A stretch of DNA of 64,000 nucleotides from Flavobacteriaceae bacterium PS02334 (GCA_029959295.1 JASCOH010000007.1:186001-250000); one strand, 5' to 3'. Positions 28,511-37,472 are shown, counted from the first letter of the stretch. Notes: generated by a model from the letters alone, not told the origin. A program made the numbers and translations.

Positions 28511-28518
28511 TATCTTTG
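28511..28518 (+). promoter_or_regulatory. -7 promoter box of lysS
   Basis: TATCTTTG matches TAnnTTTG, 21 bases before the lysS ATG. Upstream DNA is a run of GACTTTCTGACTTT-like repeats, so the -33 element is ambiguous. Confidence 0.6.
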
Positions 28519-28539
28519 CAGCCTTAAAATTAACACGAT

Positions 28540-30237
28540 ATGCAACTTTCAGAGCAAGAAATCATCAGAAGAGAAAAATTGGGCAAGTTGAGAGAACTCG
28601 GCATCAACCCTTATCCGGCAAATTTGTTTCCAGTGAACCACACTTCGAAACAGGTCAAGGAAACTTTTGAAGAAGGCAAGAAAGTGATTGTTGCAGGCCG
28701 TGTAATGAGCACCAGAATTCAAGGAAAAGCGTCATTTGCATCGTTGCAAGACAGTGAAGGTCGTATTCAAATTTACATTAATCGCGACGAAATTTGTCCT
28801 GGTGATGACAAAGATTTATACAACGAAGTTTTCAAAAAACTAATCGATTTAGGCGACTTTATCGGTGTGGAAGGCGAATTGTTTACGACTCAAGTTGGTG
28901 AAAAATCAATCCGTGTGAGCAATTTTACGCTTTTGAGCAAAACTTTGCGTCCGTTGCCGTTGCCAAAAACAGATGCTGACGGAAATATCCACGACGGTTT
29001 TACCGACCCAGAATTGCGTTACCGCCAGCGTTATGTAGATTTAGTTGTAAATCCGCAGGTGAAAGAAGTTTTCGTAAAAAGAACAAAATTGTTCAACGCG
29101 ATGCGTACTTTTTTCAACACGGCTGGTTACATGGAAGTGGAAACTCCTGTTTTGCAATCCATTCCTGGTGGTGCTGCAGCGCGTCCGTTTATCACGCACC
29201 ACAATTCTTTGGACATTCCTTTGTACATGAGAATTGCAAACGAATTGTATCTAAAAAGATTGATTGTTGGCGGTTTTGACGGCGTTTATGAGTTCTCAAA
29301 AAACTTCAGAAATGAAGGAATGGACAGAACGCACAATCCAGAATTCACAGCAATGGAAATTTATGTAGCCTATAAAGACTACAACTGGATGATGGAGTTC
29401 ACAGAAAATTTATTGGATTATTGTGCTAACGAAGTAAATGGAACTTCTGACGCCACTTTTGGTGAACACCAAGTGAGTTTCAAAGCGCCATATGCTAGAG
29501 TAACAATGACAGATGCTATCATAAAATATACTGGTTTTGATATTTCTGGAAAAACCGAACAAGAGATTTTTGAAGCTGCAAGAGGAATGGGAATTGCTGT
29601 TGACGAAACCATGGGGAAAGGAAAATTGATCGACGAAATCTTCGGAGAGAAATGTGAAGGAAACTTCATCCAGCCAACATTCATCACGGATTATCCAAAG
29701 GAAATGAGTCCGCTTTGTAAAGAACATAGAGATAATCCGGAATTAACGGAGCGTTTTGAGCTGATGATTTGCGGTAAAGAAGTGGCAAATGCTTATTCTG
29801 AATTAAACGATCCGATTGACCAGAGAGAGCGTTTTGAAGCGCAAATGCAATTGTCAGAAAGAGGCGATGACGAGGCTACGGGAATTATCGATAATGACTT
29901 TTTAAGAGCTTTAGAATATGGAATGCCACCAACTTCTGGACTAGGAATCGGAATGGACCGTTTGATCATGTTTTTGACTAACAATGCTTCGATTCAAGAA
30001 GTTTTATTTTTCCCGCAAATGCGACCTGAGAAAAAAGCGGTTGAATTATCAGAAGAAGAAAAAGGGATTATCGAAATTTTGAAAGCAAATTCTAATGCGA
30101 TGGCTTTGAATTCATTAAAAGCAAAAGCAGATTTGAGCGGTAAAAAATGGGATGCGGCAATGAAAGGTTTGGCAAAACATGCCTTGATAAAAGTAGCTGT
30201 CAATGGCGAAGAAAAAATCGCTGAATACGTAGGATAA
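28540..30237 (+). CDS. lysS: Lysyl-tRNA synthetase, class II
   Basis: Charges tRNA-Lys with lysine. The 565-residue protein has an N-terminal OB-fold anticodon-binding domain (about 55-145, VAGRVMSTRIQGKASFASLQD). The class II core follows with motif 1 (FFNTAGYMEVETPVLQ), motif 2 (FRNEGMDRTHNPEFTAME) and motif 3 (GLGIGMDRLIMFL). About 65 extra residues follow motif 3 (from about 500), a C-terminal extension seen in many Bacteroidota LysS proteins. It has its own -7 box and terminator. Confidence 0.98.
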   Translation: MQLSEQEIIRREKLGKLRELGINPYPANLFPVNHTSKQVKETFEEGKKVIVAGRVMSTRIQGKASFASLQDSEGRIQIYINRDEICPGDDKDLYNEVFKKLIDLGDFIGVEGELFTTQVGEKSIRVSNFTLLSKTLRPLPLPKTDADGNIHDGFTDPELRYRQRYVDLVVNPQVKEVFVKRTKLFNAMRTFFNTAGYMEVETPVLQSIPGGAAARPFITHHNSLDIPLYMRIANELYLKRLIVGGFDGVYEFSKNFRNEGMDRTHNPEFTAMEIYVAYKDYNWMMEFTENLLDYCANEVNGTSDATFGEHQVSFKAPYARVTMTDAIIKYTGFDISGKTEQEIFEAARGMGIAVDETMGKGKLIDEIFGEKCEGNFIQPTFITDYPKEMSPLCKEHRDNPELTERFELMICGKEVANAYSELNDPIDQRERFEAQMQLSERGDDEATGIIDNDFLRALEYGMPPTSGLGIGMDRLIMFLTNNASIQEVLFFPQMRPEKKAVELSEEEKGIIEILKANSNAMALNSLKAKADLSGKKWDAAMKGLAKHALIKVAVNGEEKIAEYVG

Positions 30238-30260
30238 ATATTTCCAAAATTATATACTAA

Positions 30261-30288
30261 ACAGAAATCTGAGGGTTTCTGTTTTTTT
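30261..30288 (+). terminator. Terminator of lysS
   Basis: ACAGAAA (30261-30267) pairs with TTTCTGT (30276-30282), followed by a T tract to 30288. It lies 23 bases after the lysS stop. Confidence 0.85.
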
Positions 30289-30385
30289 ATGCTTAAATTT
30301 CTCTTAGTTAAAAAAGAAAAAAGATTGGTTATTTTAAGAAAATGAATTAGATTTGACTTTCTAAAAACTAATCAAATAACCAATT

Positions 30386-30703
30386 ATGAAAAAAATATTC
30401 GCTATTCTTGTCTTATTCTTAGCGTTTTCAATTACTGCAAATGCACAAAATGACCCTCATAAAGCTGCGGTAAGTGATGTTGCAGCATTAAAAACTGTAG
30501 TTAAAGTTGAGGCTTCAGCAGATCGAATTTTTGAATCAATTTTTTATGACAAGCATAAATTTTTACTTCAAAGCAATCTTACTGAAGAAATGAAACAGGA
30601 AAAATTCAGAAATACTGAAGAAAGATTAGCTGCTGCTTTAGAGCCAGCTCAATTGGAAAAATTAAGAGCAAACGCAGAATTATACAAAAAACTGACACGC
30701 TAG
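30386..30703 (+). CDS. Small secreted helical protein, paralogue of the one at 34857
   Basis: A 105-residue protein with a signal peptide (about 1-20, ending ANAQ) and an all-helical charged mature part. It shares its layout with the protein at 34857-35174: a KAAVSDVAALK-like start, a central FYDKHKFLLQ segment and a final LEKLRANAELYKKLTR. I know no function. The helical, LTxxQ-like composition recalls periplasmic Spy/CpxP-type chaperones. It stands alone between the lysS terminator and a bidirectional terminator. Confidence 0.7.
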   Translation: MKKIFAILVLFLAFSITANAQNDPHKAAVSDVAALKTVVKVEASADRIFESIFYDKHKFLLQSNLTEEMKQEKFRNTEERLAAALEPAQLEKLRANAELYKKLTR

Positions 30704-30717
30704 TAATATAGTAGATA

Positions 30718-30748
30718 AAAAAAGGGACTCAAATTGAGTCCCTTTTTT
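30718..30748. terminator. Bidirectional terminator
   Basis: GGGACTC (30724-30730) pairs with GAGTCCC (30736-30742), with A and T tracts on either side. It separates the small secreted protein gene (+) from the convergent barrel protein gene (-). Confidence 0.9.
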
Positions 30749-30752
30749 TATT

Positions 30753-31703
30753 TTACAAAGAATAATTCAAATTGACAGACCAGCGATAGTTTGCTTCCAC
30801 TCGACCGCCTGTAAGATTTTGATTTATCGGCAGCATCGCATTTAATCCTACGGAAAATTTATCTTTTCCTGCTTCAAAACCAATTTTTCCGAAGAAAATA
30901 TCACCTTTTGTATCTCGAATATCTTCTTCGTATAATTTATTTGTTCCATAAACTTCGCCTGCGATTCCGGCCTGCGGGACAAGCGAAATTCCTTTAGCTT
31001 CAAATTGGTAAAACAAAGTACTTCCATAATTAAATTGGTTTCCAAATTGATAATGGTCGTCATTTTCTGTTTTGAAAGCATAATTTAGCATAGAATTCAA
31101 TCCGATTTTTTTATGCCTTACTGTGTATTCTGTTGCTAAGATATAATCCCAACTTCCTGTTCCTACTTGAAAACTAGGATTTACGCTGCCGTTGTTTTTT
31201 GAATCATATTTTCCCGTTGGCGCTTTTAAGCCGCCACCTAATTGAAATTGATGCACAAATTGCGCCGAATCAGATTTGGTTTCAAAAAGAGTATACAAAG
31301 CCAGAACAGTAATATCACCCAGACCATTGATTTTTTGCTCGCCCGTAGTCAATTGGCGATTATGAAAATGATAAGGAACCAAAGCGGAAATCTGAAGATT
31401 TTTCATTAACGGAATCCTAGCCCAAACTTGCATCGTGTTGAAATTTTCATCAATCCAAGGAGAATTATTAAAAAGTCCGTCACGGCTGGTATAGCTTTGA
31501 TTCATATAGCGAATTCCAACGAAATTTTGGTTGAGCATTGAACTGAAACCCATTCCTCCGCCACTTGCCGAACAACCACAAGCATCACAATCTTCTTCAT
31601 AAAAAAACCTTGCGTATTTTTTAAACGGATTCTGGATCGTATCTTCGGTATTTGCCGATAAAAACTGCGTTGCAAGGAGCAACAATAATAAATATTTTTT
31701 CAT
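30753..31703 (-). CDS. Outer-membrane beta-barrel protein with CDACGC motif
   Basis: A 316-residue exported protein with a signal peptide (about 1-17). A cysteine cluster at residues 39-44 (CDACGC) and a Gly-rich linker lead into a barrel domain (about 60-316) ending WSVNLNYSL. The barrel resembles the transporter/alpha-amylase-inhibitor-like barrel family often found beside MbnP and di-heme peroxidase genes; this association is from memory. It is 2 bases downstream of the peroxidase gene, so the two are co-translated. Metal handling through the Cys cluster is inferred. Confidence 0.72.
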   Translation of the reverse strand: MKKYLLLLLLATQFLSANTEDTIQNPFKKYARFFYEEDCDACGCSASGGGMGFSSMLNQNFVGIRYMNQSYTSRDGLFNNSPWIDENFNTMQVWARIPLMKNLQISALVPYHFHNRQLTTGEQKINGLGDITVLALYTLFETKSDSAQFVHQFQLGGGLKAPTGKYDSKNNGSVNPSFQVGTGSWDYILATEYTVRHKKIGLNSMLNYAFKTENDDHYQFGNQFNYGSTLFYQFEAKGISLVPQAGIAGEVYGTNKLYEEDIRDTKGDIFFGKIGFEAGKDKFSVGLNAMLPINQNLTGGRVEANYRWSVNLNYSL

Positions 31704-31705
31704 AA

Positions 31706-32749
31706 TTAAGTACGGAAATAAAATAACGGATCTTTGATATATTCTTCATCCGTCAAGGTTTTTAAGAAAGCAATTATGGCGTCTTTTTCTTCTTGTGAAA
31801 GGGAAATTCCAAGGACTCCATTTTGGTTCAAATGCGAATCTAAAGTTTCAGAATTCTGTACGCCATTCGAATAAAAATTCAGAACAGAAGCCAAAGAACC
31901 AAATCTTCCGTCGTGCATATAAGGCGCCGTCAAAGCCACATTTCTTAAGCTTGGCACTTTAAATTTATGACGGTCAGAAGCAAATCCGGTAACGGTTTCT
32001 CTTCCTAGATCATTTAAATTTGGATTTGGAGGCAGACCGTTGTTTCGGAAAGAATTATCAGTAAACAGATCTGTTTTATGGCAAGTCGAACATTTATTTT
32101 GAAACACATTCAAGCCTTGCAATTCTTGAGAATTTAAGTTTCCTCCTGCTTCATTTCTAGCATATTTGTCATACCGAGAATTGCTTGAAATCATCATCGT
32201 CATGAACTGCGCTAAAGCTTTCAACATATTTCCTGACGTAATTTGCCCTTCAAAAGCTTGATTAAACAGTTTTACATACTCTGGATCTTTTTTCAGTTTT
32301 TCCACAATATTCGCCAAATTTTCATCCATCTCAACCGGATTGTGAATTGGATTTATAGAAAGCATTTCAATAGAATTAGAAGCGCCGTCATAAAAATATT
32401 CACTCTGAAACGCCATGTTCTGAACTGCAGGAGCATTTCGAGTTCCAGCGAGATTGTCGATTCCGTGGCTAAAATCGTGTCCGTGGTGCGTGAATGCGTC
32501 AGCTTGTTCATGGCAAAACGAGCACGAAACCGTTCCGTCGCGGGAAAGTCTTCCGTCATAGAATAGTTTTCTTCCTAGCTCGAATCCTTTTTTTGTCGGC
32601 GGATTATTGGCAATATCTTGAACAACATCAGGAAAGTTTGATGGAATATTTACGGTCAATAATTCGTTGATTTCTGTGTATTCGCTGTCGTCGTCTTTCT
32701 GGCAGGAATAGAAAACAGAAATCAATAGTAAAAAGATTATTTTTTTCAT
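31706..32749 (-). CDS. Di-heme cytochrome c peroxidase, MbnH-like
   Basis: A 347-residue lipoprotein (signal peptide to Cys16, SC followed by QKDD) of the MauG/bacterial cytochrome c peroxidase superfamily. Two c-type haem sites are present: C76-S-F-C79-H80 and C220-S-T-C223-H224. The intervening region carries GTRNAPAVQNM and FYDGASNS, and the second domain ends with FKVPSLRNVALTAPYMHDG, both family hallmarks. MauG-type members oxidise tryptophan on partner proteins, and MbnH converts a MbnP tryptophan to kynurenine. Its place directly after a MbnP-like gene supports that role here; classical peroxide scavenging is the alternative. Confidence 0.88.
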   Translation of the reverse strand: MKKIIFLLLISVFYSCQKDDDSEYTEINELLTVNIPSNFPDVVQDIANNPPTKKGFELGRKLFYDGRLSRDGTVSCSFCHEQADAFTHHGHDFSHGIDNLAGTRNAPAVQNMAFQSEYFYDGASNSIEMLSINPIHNPVEMDENLANIVEKLKKDPEYVKLFNQAFEGQITSGNMLKALAQFMTMMISSNSRYDKYARNEAGGNLNSQELQGLNVFQNKCSTCHKTDLFTDNSFRNNGLPPNPNLNDLGRETVTGFASDRHKFKVPSLRNVALTAPYMHDGRFGSLASVLNFYSNGVQNSETLDSHLNQNGVLGISLSQEEKDAIIAFLKTLTDEEYIKDPLFYFRT

Positions 32750-32777
32750 AAAGTATAAGCGTTATACTTGGAATTGC

Positions 32778-32919
32778 CCCAGATGGAAGCGGAAACCCCG
32801 GAACTCAAAAGGCTATTTTTTCTTAATCATGCACAGCGACCGAAGGAAGCTCGTGCAGGATTTTAGAAAAAAAGCTTTTTGAGTGAGGAGTTGCAGCGCA
32901 CAGCTGGATCAGGCCCAAA
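32778..32919 (-). repeat. Dispersed intergenic element, copy 2
   Basis: This fills the spacer between the MbnP-like and peroxidase genes. It repeats in order the blocks of copy 1 at 18750-18914: GGAAGCGGAAACCCCGGA, GCGACCGAAGGAAGCTC, CTTTTTGAGTGAGGAGTTG and GGCCCAAAA. Copy 2 lacks the GC-rich terminator-like hairpin. It begins within 6 bases of the MbnP stop in transcription sense. Confidence 0.6.
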
Positions 32920-32924
32920 AAATA

Positions 32925-33743
32925 TTAATGATCGGCACCGCCAGCATGAACGTGATCGACTGTAAACATGGAAGTTGTGTTTTCAGCAATCGAAATTAAT
33001 TTGGCTCCGCCCATAATCGCAGCGCTTGTTTGTGCAGGATTCATTGCTTCTGAAAGTTTTACTTTTGTGTTACCGTCAAGGATTTTATTGGCATCAACAA
33101 TGAAGTGCACGCTTGGCGATTCAGTCTCGCGAACGCGCGCTGTGTTTGGAAAATCTACAGTAAATTCACGATAGTTGTCCGTTGCAGTATTGCTTCCTTG
33201 ATGTACTTGAAATGTTTTTTCGCCAGTCAAGGTTGGAGCGGTAAAAGATCCTTCAAAAACGATGAAACGGTAGCCTGTCGACCACGTCCAAGTCAAGTCA
33301 TTTGCAGCCGCTTCATCCCAAAAACTTTGCTGTGCCGTTTCGCCTTGGAGGTAGCGCTGTGAATCAACTCCGAGTCCAAATTTTATTTTTTTGTAATTGC
33401 CCGCAGGGATATTTTCTAGGTGAATTGTCGTCTGTTTTGTCTCTTCATTGATCACAAAATAGCTTGATGCTTTTGGATAAGCAACTTCAGCGCCGTTTTC
33501 ATCAATCAAGACAAAATTGCTTACTATATAATTGAATTTGTTTATTTTAAGCGTCTCTCCGTTGGAATTTGTGTGCGTTGAAACTCCTAAAATAAGGTCA
33601 TCTCCGTTTAAAGAATTATCGAAATAAAGCTCCATTTCACCGTTTCCAGAAACGGCTTGAGAACTGTCATCATCACTGCTACATGAAGCAAAAAAAGAAG
33701 CGAATGCCAAGATGGCTATAGTATTTTTCAATTGAAATTTCAT
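32925..33743 (-). CDS. MbnP-like copper-binding lipoprotein
   Basis: A 272-residue lipoprotein (signal peptide to Cys21, followed by SSDDDSS). The fold signature of the MbnP family is visible: NGEMELYFDNSL at the start, KINKFNYIVSNFVLID, NYKKIKFGLGVD, then LTWTWSTGYRFIVFEG at about 150-165 with tryptophans W152 and W154. A His-rich end (DHVHAGGADH) closes the protein. In characterised MbnP, copper binding depends on kynurenine made from tryptophan by MbnH. The partner gene lies directly downstream here. Which tryptophan would be modified is not known. Confidence 0.85.
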   Translation of the reverse strand: MKFQLKNTIAILAFASFFASCSSDDDSSQAVSGNGEMELYFDNSLNGDDLILGVSTHTNSNGETLKINKFNYIVSNFVLIDENGAEVAYPKASSYFVINEETKQTTIHLENIPAGNYKKIKFGLGVDSQRYLQGETAQQSFWDEAAANDLTWTWSTGYRFIVFEGSFTAPTLTGEKTFQVHQGSNTATDNYREFTVDFPNTARVRETESPSVHFIVDANKILDGNTKVKLSEAMNPAQTSAAIMGGAKLISIAENTTSMFTVDHVHAGGADH

Positions 33744-33881
33744 TTGTTTTATTTTTAAAGTTATAGGAAATTATACCTCGAAAATTGATTTATTTGCGAA
33801 GTAATTTTAAATTTTGGATGTAAATAATCTAGCCTGACACAATGATTTTGCGCCAATTGAAAAATTATTTTCGGTAAAACT

Positions 33882-34263
33882 TTAAGAAATGAATGAAGGA
33901 GGATGAAAAACAGAATTGCAATCTATGTGGGAATATAAATTGCTGTAAAAATTTAGAGGAGTTTTAGCAACAAATTGCTTTTCAGAACTAAAATCAAAAG
34001 AAGCTAATTCTTCAATAAATAAAACTTCAACTTCAGAATGGTGTGATTTTTTTTTCAGAAAGCGGTTTCTCATCTTCAGAAGCTTTTGCCAATTCTTGCA
34101 TCAAATGGCACTTTCCATTACAGTGCATTTCAGGCTTTTCTTTGTTGATACAAAGCACTTCAGAAATATATTCATAGTTGATGACATACTGAAAAACCGG
34201 AACAATTGGTTTCAGCAACATCATAAAAGAAACTATGAATAGGTACTTTCTCACAAAAGGCAA
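33882..34263 (-). pseudogene. Cys-containing membrane protein split by a frameshift at an A9 tract
   Basis: Two overlapping frames look like one gene. The first (34263-34033, 76 residues) has a membrane segment and a cysteine motif (C38, then C48-N-G-K-C52-H-L-M) and stops after KKITPF. The second (from about 34048 to 33882) continues with SHHSEVEVLFIEELASFDF to a plausible end FFHPP-like (VFHPPSFIS). They meet at nine A on the minus strand (T at 34047-34055). Eight A would give one 126-residue protein. A sequencing error, a real mutation or slippage are all possible. It precedes the MbnP gene by 138 bases. Confidence 0.7.
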
Positions 34264-34362
34264 AGTTAGTGCGTAATGTTAATACTATCAAAATTTTTTG
34301 TCACAATTAAACCTTTTATTTTTTCATAAGTCTTATATCAAACTAAAATTTAAAACTACATT

Positions 34363-34776
34363 ATGAAAAAATTAATTATTGCAGCAGTATTGATGATCGG
34401 AATGACATCTTTTGCACAAGAAAAACAAGCCGGAGAAAAAGGACACAAAATGGAAAGATTGACGCCAGCGCAAAGAAATGAAAAACATTTGCAAAAATTG
34501 ACTTCTGAACTTAGCTTGAATGAAAAACAGCAAAAAGAAGTTGGGACAATCTTAGCGGAGCAATCTGCAAAAAGAGAAGCAAAACATGAAGAAAGAAAAA
34601 AATTGACAGATGCGCAACGCGATGAAAGAAAAGCTGAAATGGAAGCTAATGATGCTAAAATAAAAGCAATTCTTACGCCAGAACAAACTAAAAAATGGGA
34701 AGAATTGAAAGCGAAAAAGAAAGAAGAAATGATAGAAAAACATCAAGATAGAAAAGAAAAAAGAGCTAAAAAATAA
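34363..34776 (+). CDS. Secreted Spy/CpxP-like helical protein
   Basis: A 137-residue exported protein with a signal peptide (about 1-18, ending SFAQ). A very charged, fully helical mature part carries LTPAQ and ILTPEQTKKWEELKAKK motifs, the LTxxQ pattern of Spy/CpxP periplasmic chaperones. In proteobacteria such proteins respond to envelope stress and copper, which fits the neighbourhood, but the match is by composition only. It lies divergent from the frameshifted Cys protein and 80 bases upstream of a second small secreted protein on the same strand. Confidence 0.68.
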   Translation: MKKLIIAAVLMIGMTSFAQEKQAGEKGHKMERLTPAQRNEKHLQKLTSELSLNEKQQKEVGTILAEQSAKREAKHEERKKLTDAQRDERKAEMEANDAKIKAILTPEQTKKWEELKAKKKEEMIEKHQDRKEKRAKK

Positions 34777-34856
34777 TTCTTTCTTGAAAATTAATTCTAG
34801 ATTTTGGCATATTGGCTTTAAATTTGATATATTTATACCAAACTAATTTATTTATC

Positions 34857-35174
34857 ATGAAAAAATTAATTGCCGCTTTTGTCTTTATCCTTGCTTTCTC
34901 GTTGAATGCAAATGCTCAGGCAAATGCCAGCGAACTTGCCAAAAATGACGTAGCTGCTTTATCTGGAGCAGTTCAGTTGTCAGAGCAGAACAAGGCGAGT
35001 TTTTTAGATATTTTCAAGCAAAAACATGAGGCTTTCGCAAAAGAGACTTCTGAAATGAAAAAGAAGATCATTGCAAAGTCAGTAGATGCGAAATTGAGAG
35101 GTATCTTAAGCGCTGAACAAATGGCGAAACTGGATAAAAACCCAGAATTGCTGAAAAAATTGACCCAGAATTAA
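34857..35174 (+). CDS. Small secreted helical protein, paralogue of the one at 30386
   Basis: A 105-residue exported protein, exactly the length of its paralogue. From the ATG at 34857 it has a signal peptide (about 1-20, ending ANAQ). Shared features with the protein at 30386 are ASELAKNDVAALSGAV, FKQKHEAF and the C-terminal EQMAKLDKNPELLKKLTQ. A longer frame from 34812 is rejected because it would place 15 residues ahead of the signal peptide. Function unknown; probably an envelope protein. A bidirectional terminator follows. Confidence 0.7.
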   Translation: MKKLIAAFVFILAFSLNANAQANASELAKNDVAALSGAVQLSEQNKASFLDIFKQKHEAFAKETSEMKKKIIAKSVDAKLRGILSAEQMAKLDKNPELLKKLTQN

Positions 35175-35193
35175 TTCGAAATTTTTTATAAAA

Positions 35194-35226
35194 CTAAAAG
35201 GCTTTCCAATCGGAAAGCCTTTTTTA
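35194..35226. terminator. Bidirectional terminator
   Basis: AAAAGGCTTTCC (35196-35207) is the exact reverse complement of 35212-35223 with a 4-base loop and A/T tracts. It lies between convergent genes, the small secreted protein (+) and hemL (-). Confidence 0.92.
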
Positions 35227-35228
35227 TT

Positions 35229-36515
35229 TTAGAACTGTTTTGATATTTTATCAACAGCGTTTATAGTAAAATCTAAATCTTCGTAAGTCAAAGCATCGGT
35301 GATAAACCAGGTTTCATAAGCTGACGGCGCGATGTAAACTCCTTCCTGCAATAATCCGTGGAAGAATTTCTTGAAATAGTCGTTATCGCCTTTTGAAGCA
35401 GTTTGCAAATCAGTTACTGCATTTTCGTCAAAGTGAACCGAAATCATTGAACCGACTCTGTTAATCGTGAATTTTACGTTATTTTGAGTCAGTTTTTCGC
35501 TGATTCCTTTCTCTAAGTAAGCCGTTTTTTGTTCCAATCTTTGAAAAATGGCTGGCTCAGAATTCAAAGCTTTTAGCATTTCAAGACCTGCGGCCATGGC
35601 CAAAGGATTTCCTGATAAGGTTCCTGCTTGGTAAACCGGACCGACTGGCGCTAGATAATTCATGATTTCGTTTCGCGCTGCAAAAGCTCCAACTGGCAGT
35701 CCACCGCCGATTACTTTTCCGAAAGCCACGATATCTGCTTTTATTCCGAATAATTCTTGCGCGCCTCCTTTTGCCAGGCGAAATCCTGTCATTACTTCGT
35801 CAAAGATTAACAAGGTGCCGTTTTCATCGCAAAGATTTCTCAAGGCTTGCAGAAAGCCGTCTTTTGGCGGAATACAGCCCATATTTCCGGCGACAGGCTC
35901 TATGATTATTGCTGCAATTTCATTCTTATTGGATTCAAATAATTCTTTTACGCTATCCAAATCATTGTATTTGGCAAGCAAAGTGTCCTTCGCAGTTCCT
36001 TGTGTGACACCTGGACTGTTTGGCGTGCCGAAAGTCATGCCGCCACTTCCCGCTTGGATTAAAAACGAATCAGAATGGCCGTGGTAACAGCCTGCAAATT
36101 TGATAATTTTATCTCTATTTGTAAATCCTCTTGCCAAACGGATGGCGCTCATGCAGGCTTCTGTACCTGAGTTTACAAAACGAATCTTATCGATATTCGG
36201 AACCATTGAAACCGCCAATGCAGCGATTTCTGTTTCCAAAGCAGTCGGCATTCCGAAGGAAGTTCCCAGCTTTGCTCTCTCGATTACGGCATTTACAACC
36301 GGTTCAAAAGCATGGCCTAAAATCATAGGTCCCCAAGAATTGATATAGTCGATTAATTTGTTTCCGTCTTCGTCAAATAAATAAGCTCCTTTGGCAGATT
36401 TAACGAAGATTGGTGTTCCTCCAACGCCTTTGAAAGCGCGGACTGGGGAATTTACGCCGCCCGGAATTACTTTTTCAGCCTCAGCAAAAAGCTGGCTGCT
36501 TCTTTGGTATATCAT
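35229..36515 (-). CDS. hemL: Glutamate-1-semialdehyde 2,1-aminomutase
   Basis: A PLP enzyme of the C5 haem pathway that turns glutamate-1-semialdehyde into 5-aminolevulinate. The 428-residue protein shows the family motifs [18 protein letters not shown], the [17 protein letters not shown] block, [11 protein letters not shown] and the PLP-lysine segment [15 protein letters not shown]. Length is normal. No other hem genes are adjacent. The presence of a di-heme peroxidase nearby is probably coincidence. Confidence 0.98.
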   Translation of the reverse strand: MIYQRSSQLFAEAEKVIPGGVNSPVRAFKGVGGTPIFVKSAKGAYLFDEDGNKLIDYINSWGPMILGHAFEPVVNAVIERAKLGTSFGMPTALETEIAALAVSMVPNIDKIRFVNSGTEACMSAIRLARGFTNRDKIIKFAGCYHGHSDSFLIQAGSGGMTFGTPNSPGVTQGTAKDTLLAKYNDLDSVKELFESNKNEIAAIIIEPVAGNMGCIPPKDGFLQALRNLCDENGTLLIFDEVMTGFRLAKGGAQELFGIKADIVAFGKVIGGGLPVGAFAARNEIMNYLAPVGPVYQAGTLSGNPLAMAAGLEMLKALNSEPAIFQRLEQKTAYLEKGISEKLTQNNVKFTINRVGSMISVHFDENAVTDLQTASKGDNDYFKKFFHGLLQEGVYIAPSAYETWFITDALTYEDLDFTINAVDKISKQF

Positions 36516-36599
36516 AGTTTATTTTTAGAGTTGCAAAGGCACAAAGTTACAAAGTTGATTTTCTTTGCGATTGCATTTTATAAATGTTTGTGATAAGTC

Positions 36600-37472
36600 T
36601 TACTTCACTTTTAAAGACTGTCCGATTGAAATTGAATTATCAGACAGATTGTTCCATTGTTTCAAGTCATCAACGCTTATATTGAATTTCTTTGAGATAG
36701 AATATAAAGTATCTCCTTTTGAAACTTCATAATAATTTCCTCCCGTAGTTGAAGGTTTTGGCGTTGAAGTACTCACAACTGGCGGACTTTTAGTGATTGG
36801 CGTAAAATCCCTGCCTAAAACTTCAGCATCATATTGGTGCAAATTATAACGCTCGATATAGCTGATCAATTTCTCAGGATATTTTGGATCTGTGGCGTAA
36901 CCGGCCGCTCTCAATCCTTTTGCCCAAGCTTCATAATCGCCTTTTTCTAGTTTGAAAAGGCTTGCATAACGGCTTCTTCCTGTTAAGAATTCAGCGTGGT
37001 CGCGGTAAGAATCTGCGGGATCTTTGTACTTTCTGAAACACTCTTGCGAAGCGTCATCATCGTGGCGAACACTCTCACCTTCCCAACCGGTGTGGCATTT
37101 TATTCCGAAGTGATTGTTTGCTGTCTTGCTTAAAGTTCCTGCACCTGCGCCTGATTCTAAGATTCCCTGGGCCAAGATTATACTTGCCGGGATTCCGTAT
37201 TGTCTCATGTTTGATTGGGCAATATCTTTAAATTGGGCTACATAATTGTTTACGACATCGCTGTACACTACGGTTTTTGAAGTCGATTCGATCACTTCAG
37301 TAGTACGCGTTGAAGTTGGCGATTTTGTTGTGGCAACAGTTCTTGTTGGCGTTGTTCTTTTCCTTGTTACAACTGGTTTTGTGGTTCTTTTGCTGGTTGC
37401 TACTTTTGATTTTGAAGAGCCACAGCTTGCCAGAATTGCAAGAGCCAACAGAAATAAGATTTTTTTAAACAT
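36600..37472 (-). CDS. Glucosaminidase-domain lipoprotein with LysM
   Basis: A 290-residue peptidoglycan hydrolase. The signal peptide ends at LASC (Cys16), marking a lipoprotein. A Thr/Lys-rich linker (about 20-65) precedes a glucosaminidase domain (about 75-225), with IPASIILAQGILESGAGAGTL holding the catalytic Glu, NNHFGIKC and the FRKYKDPADSYRDHAEFL segment. A LysM peptidoglycan-binding motif closes the protein (about 245-290, YEVSKGDTLYSISKKFNISVDDLKQWN). Its 5' end overlaps the 3' end of the upstream ACC deaminase-like gene by 8 bases. Confidence 0.92.
   Translation of the reverse strand: MFKKILFLLALAILASCGSSKSKVATSKRTTKPVVTRKRTTPTRTVATTKSPTSTRTTEVIESTSKTVVYSDVVNNYVAQFKDIAQSNMRQYGIPASIILAQGILESGAGAGTLSKTANNHFGIKCHTGWEGESVRHDDDASQECFRKYKDPADSYRDHAEFLTGRSRYASLFKLEKGDYEAWAKGLRAAGYATDPKYPEKLISYIERYNLHQYDAEVLGRDFTPITKSPPVVSTSTPKPSTTGGNYYEVSKGDTLYSISKKFNISVDDLKQWNNLSDNSISIGQSLKVK

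Noticed and set aside
28197-28591. Two short plus-strand frames in the lipB-lysS gap
   Set aside because: They run through the foldback arms and into lysS in another frame, with low-complexity composition and no family resemblance.
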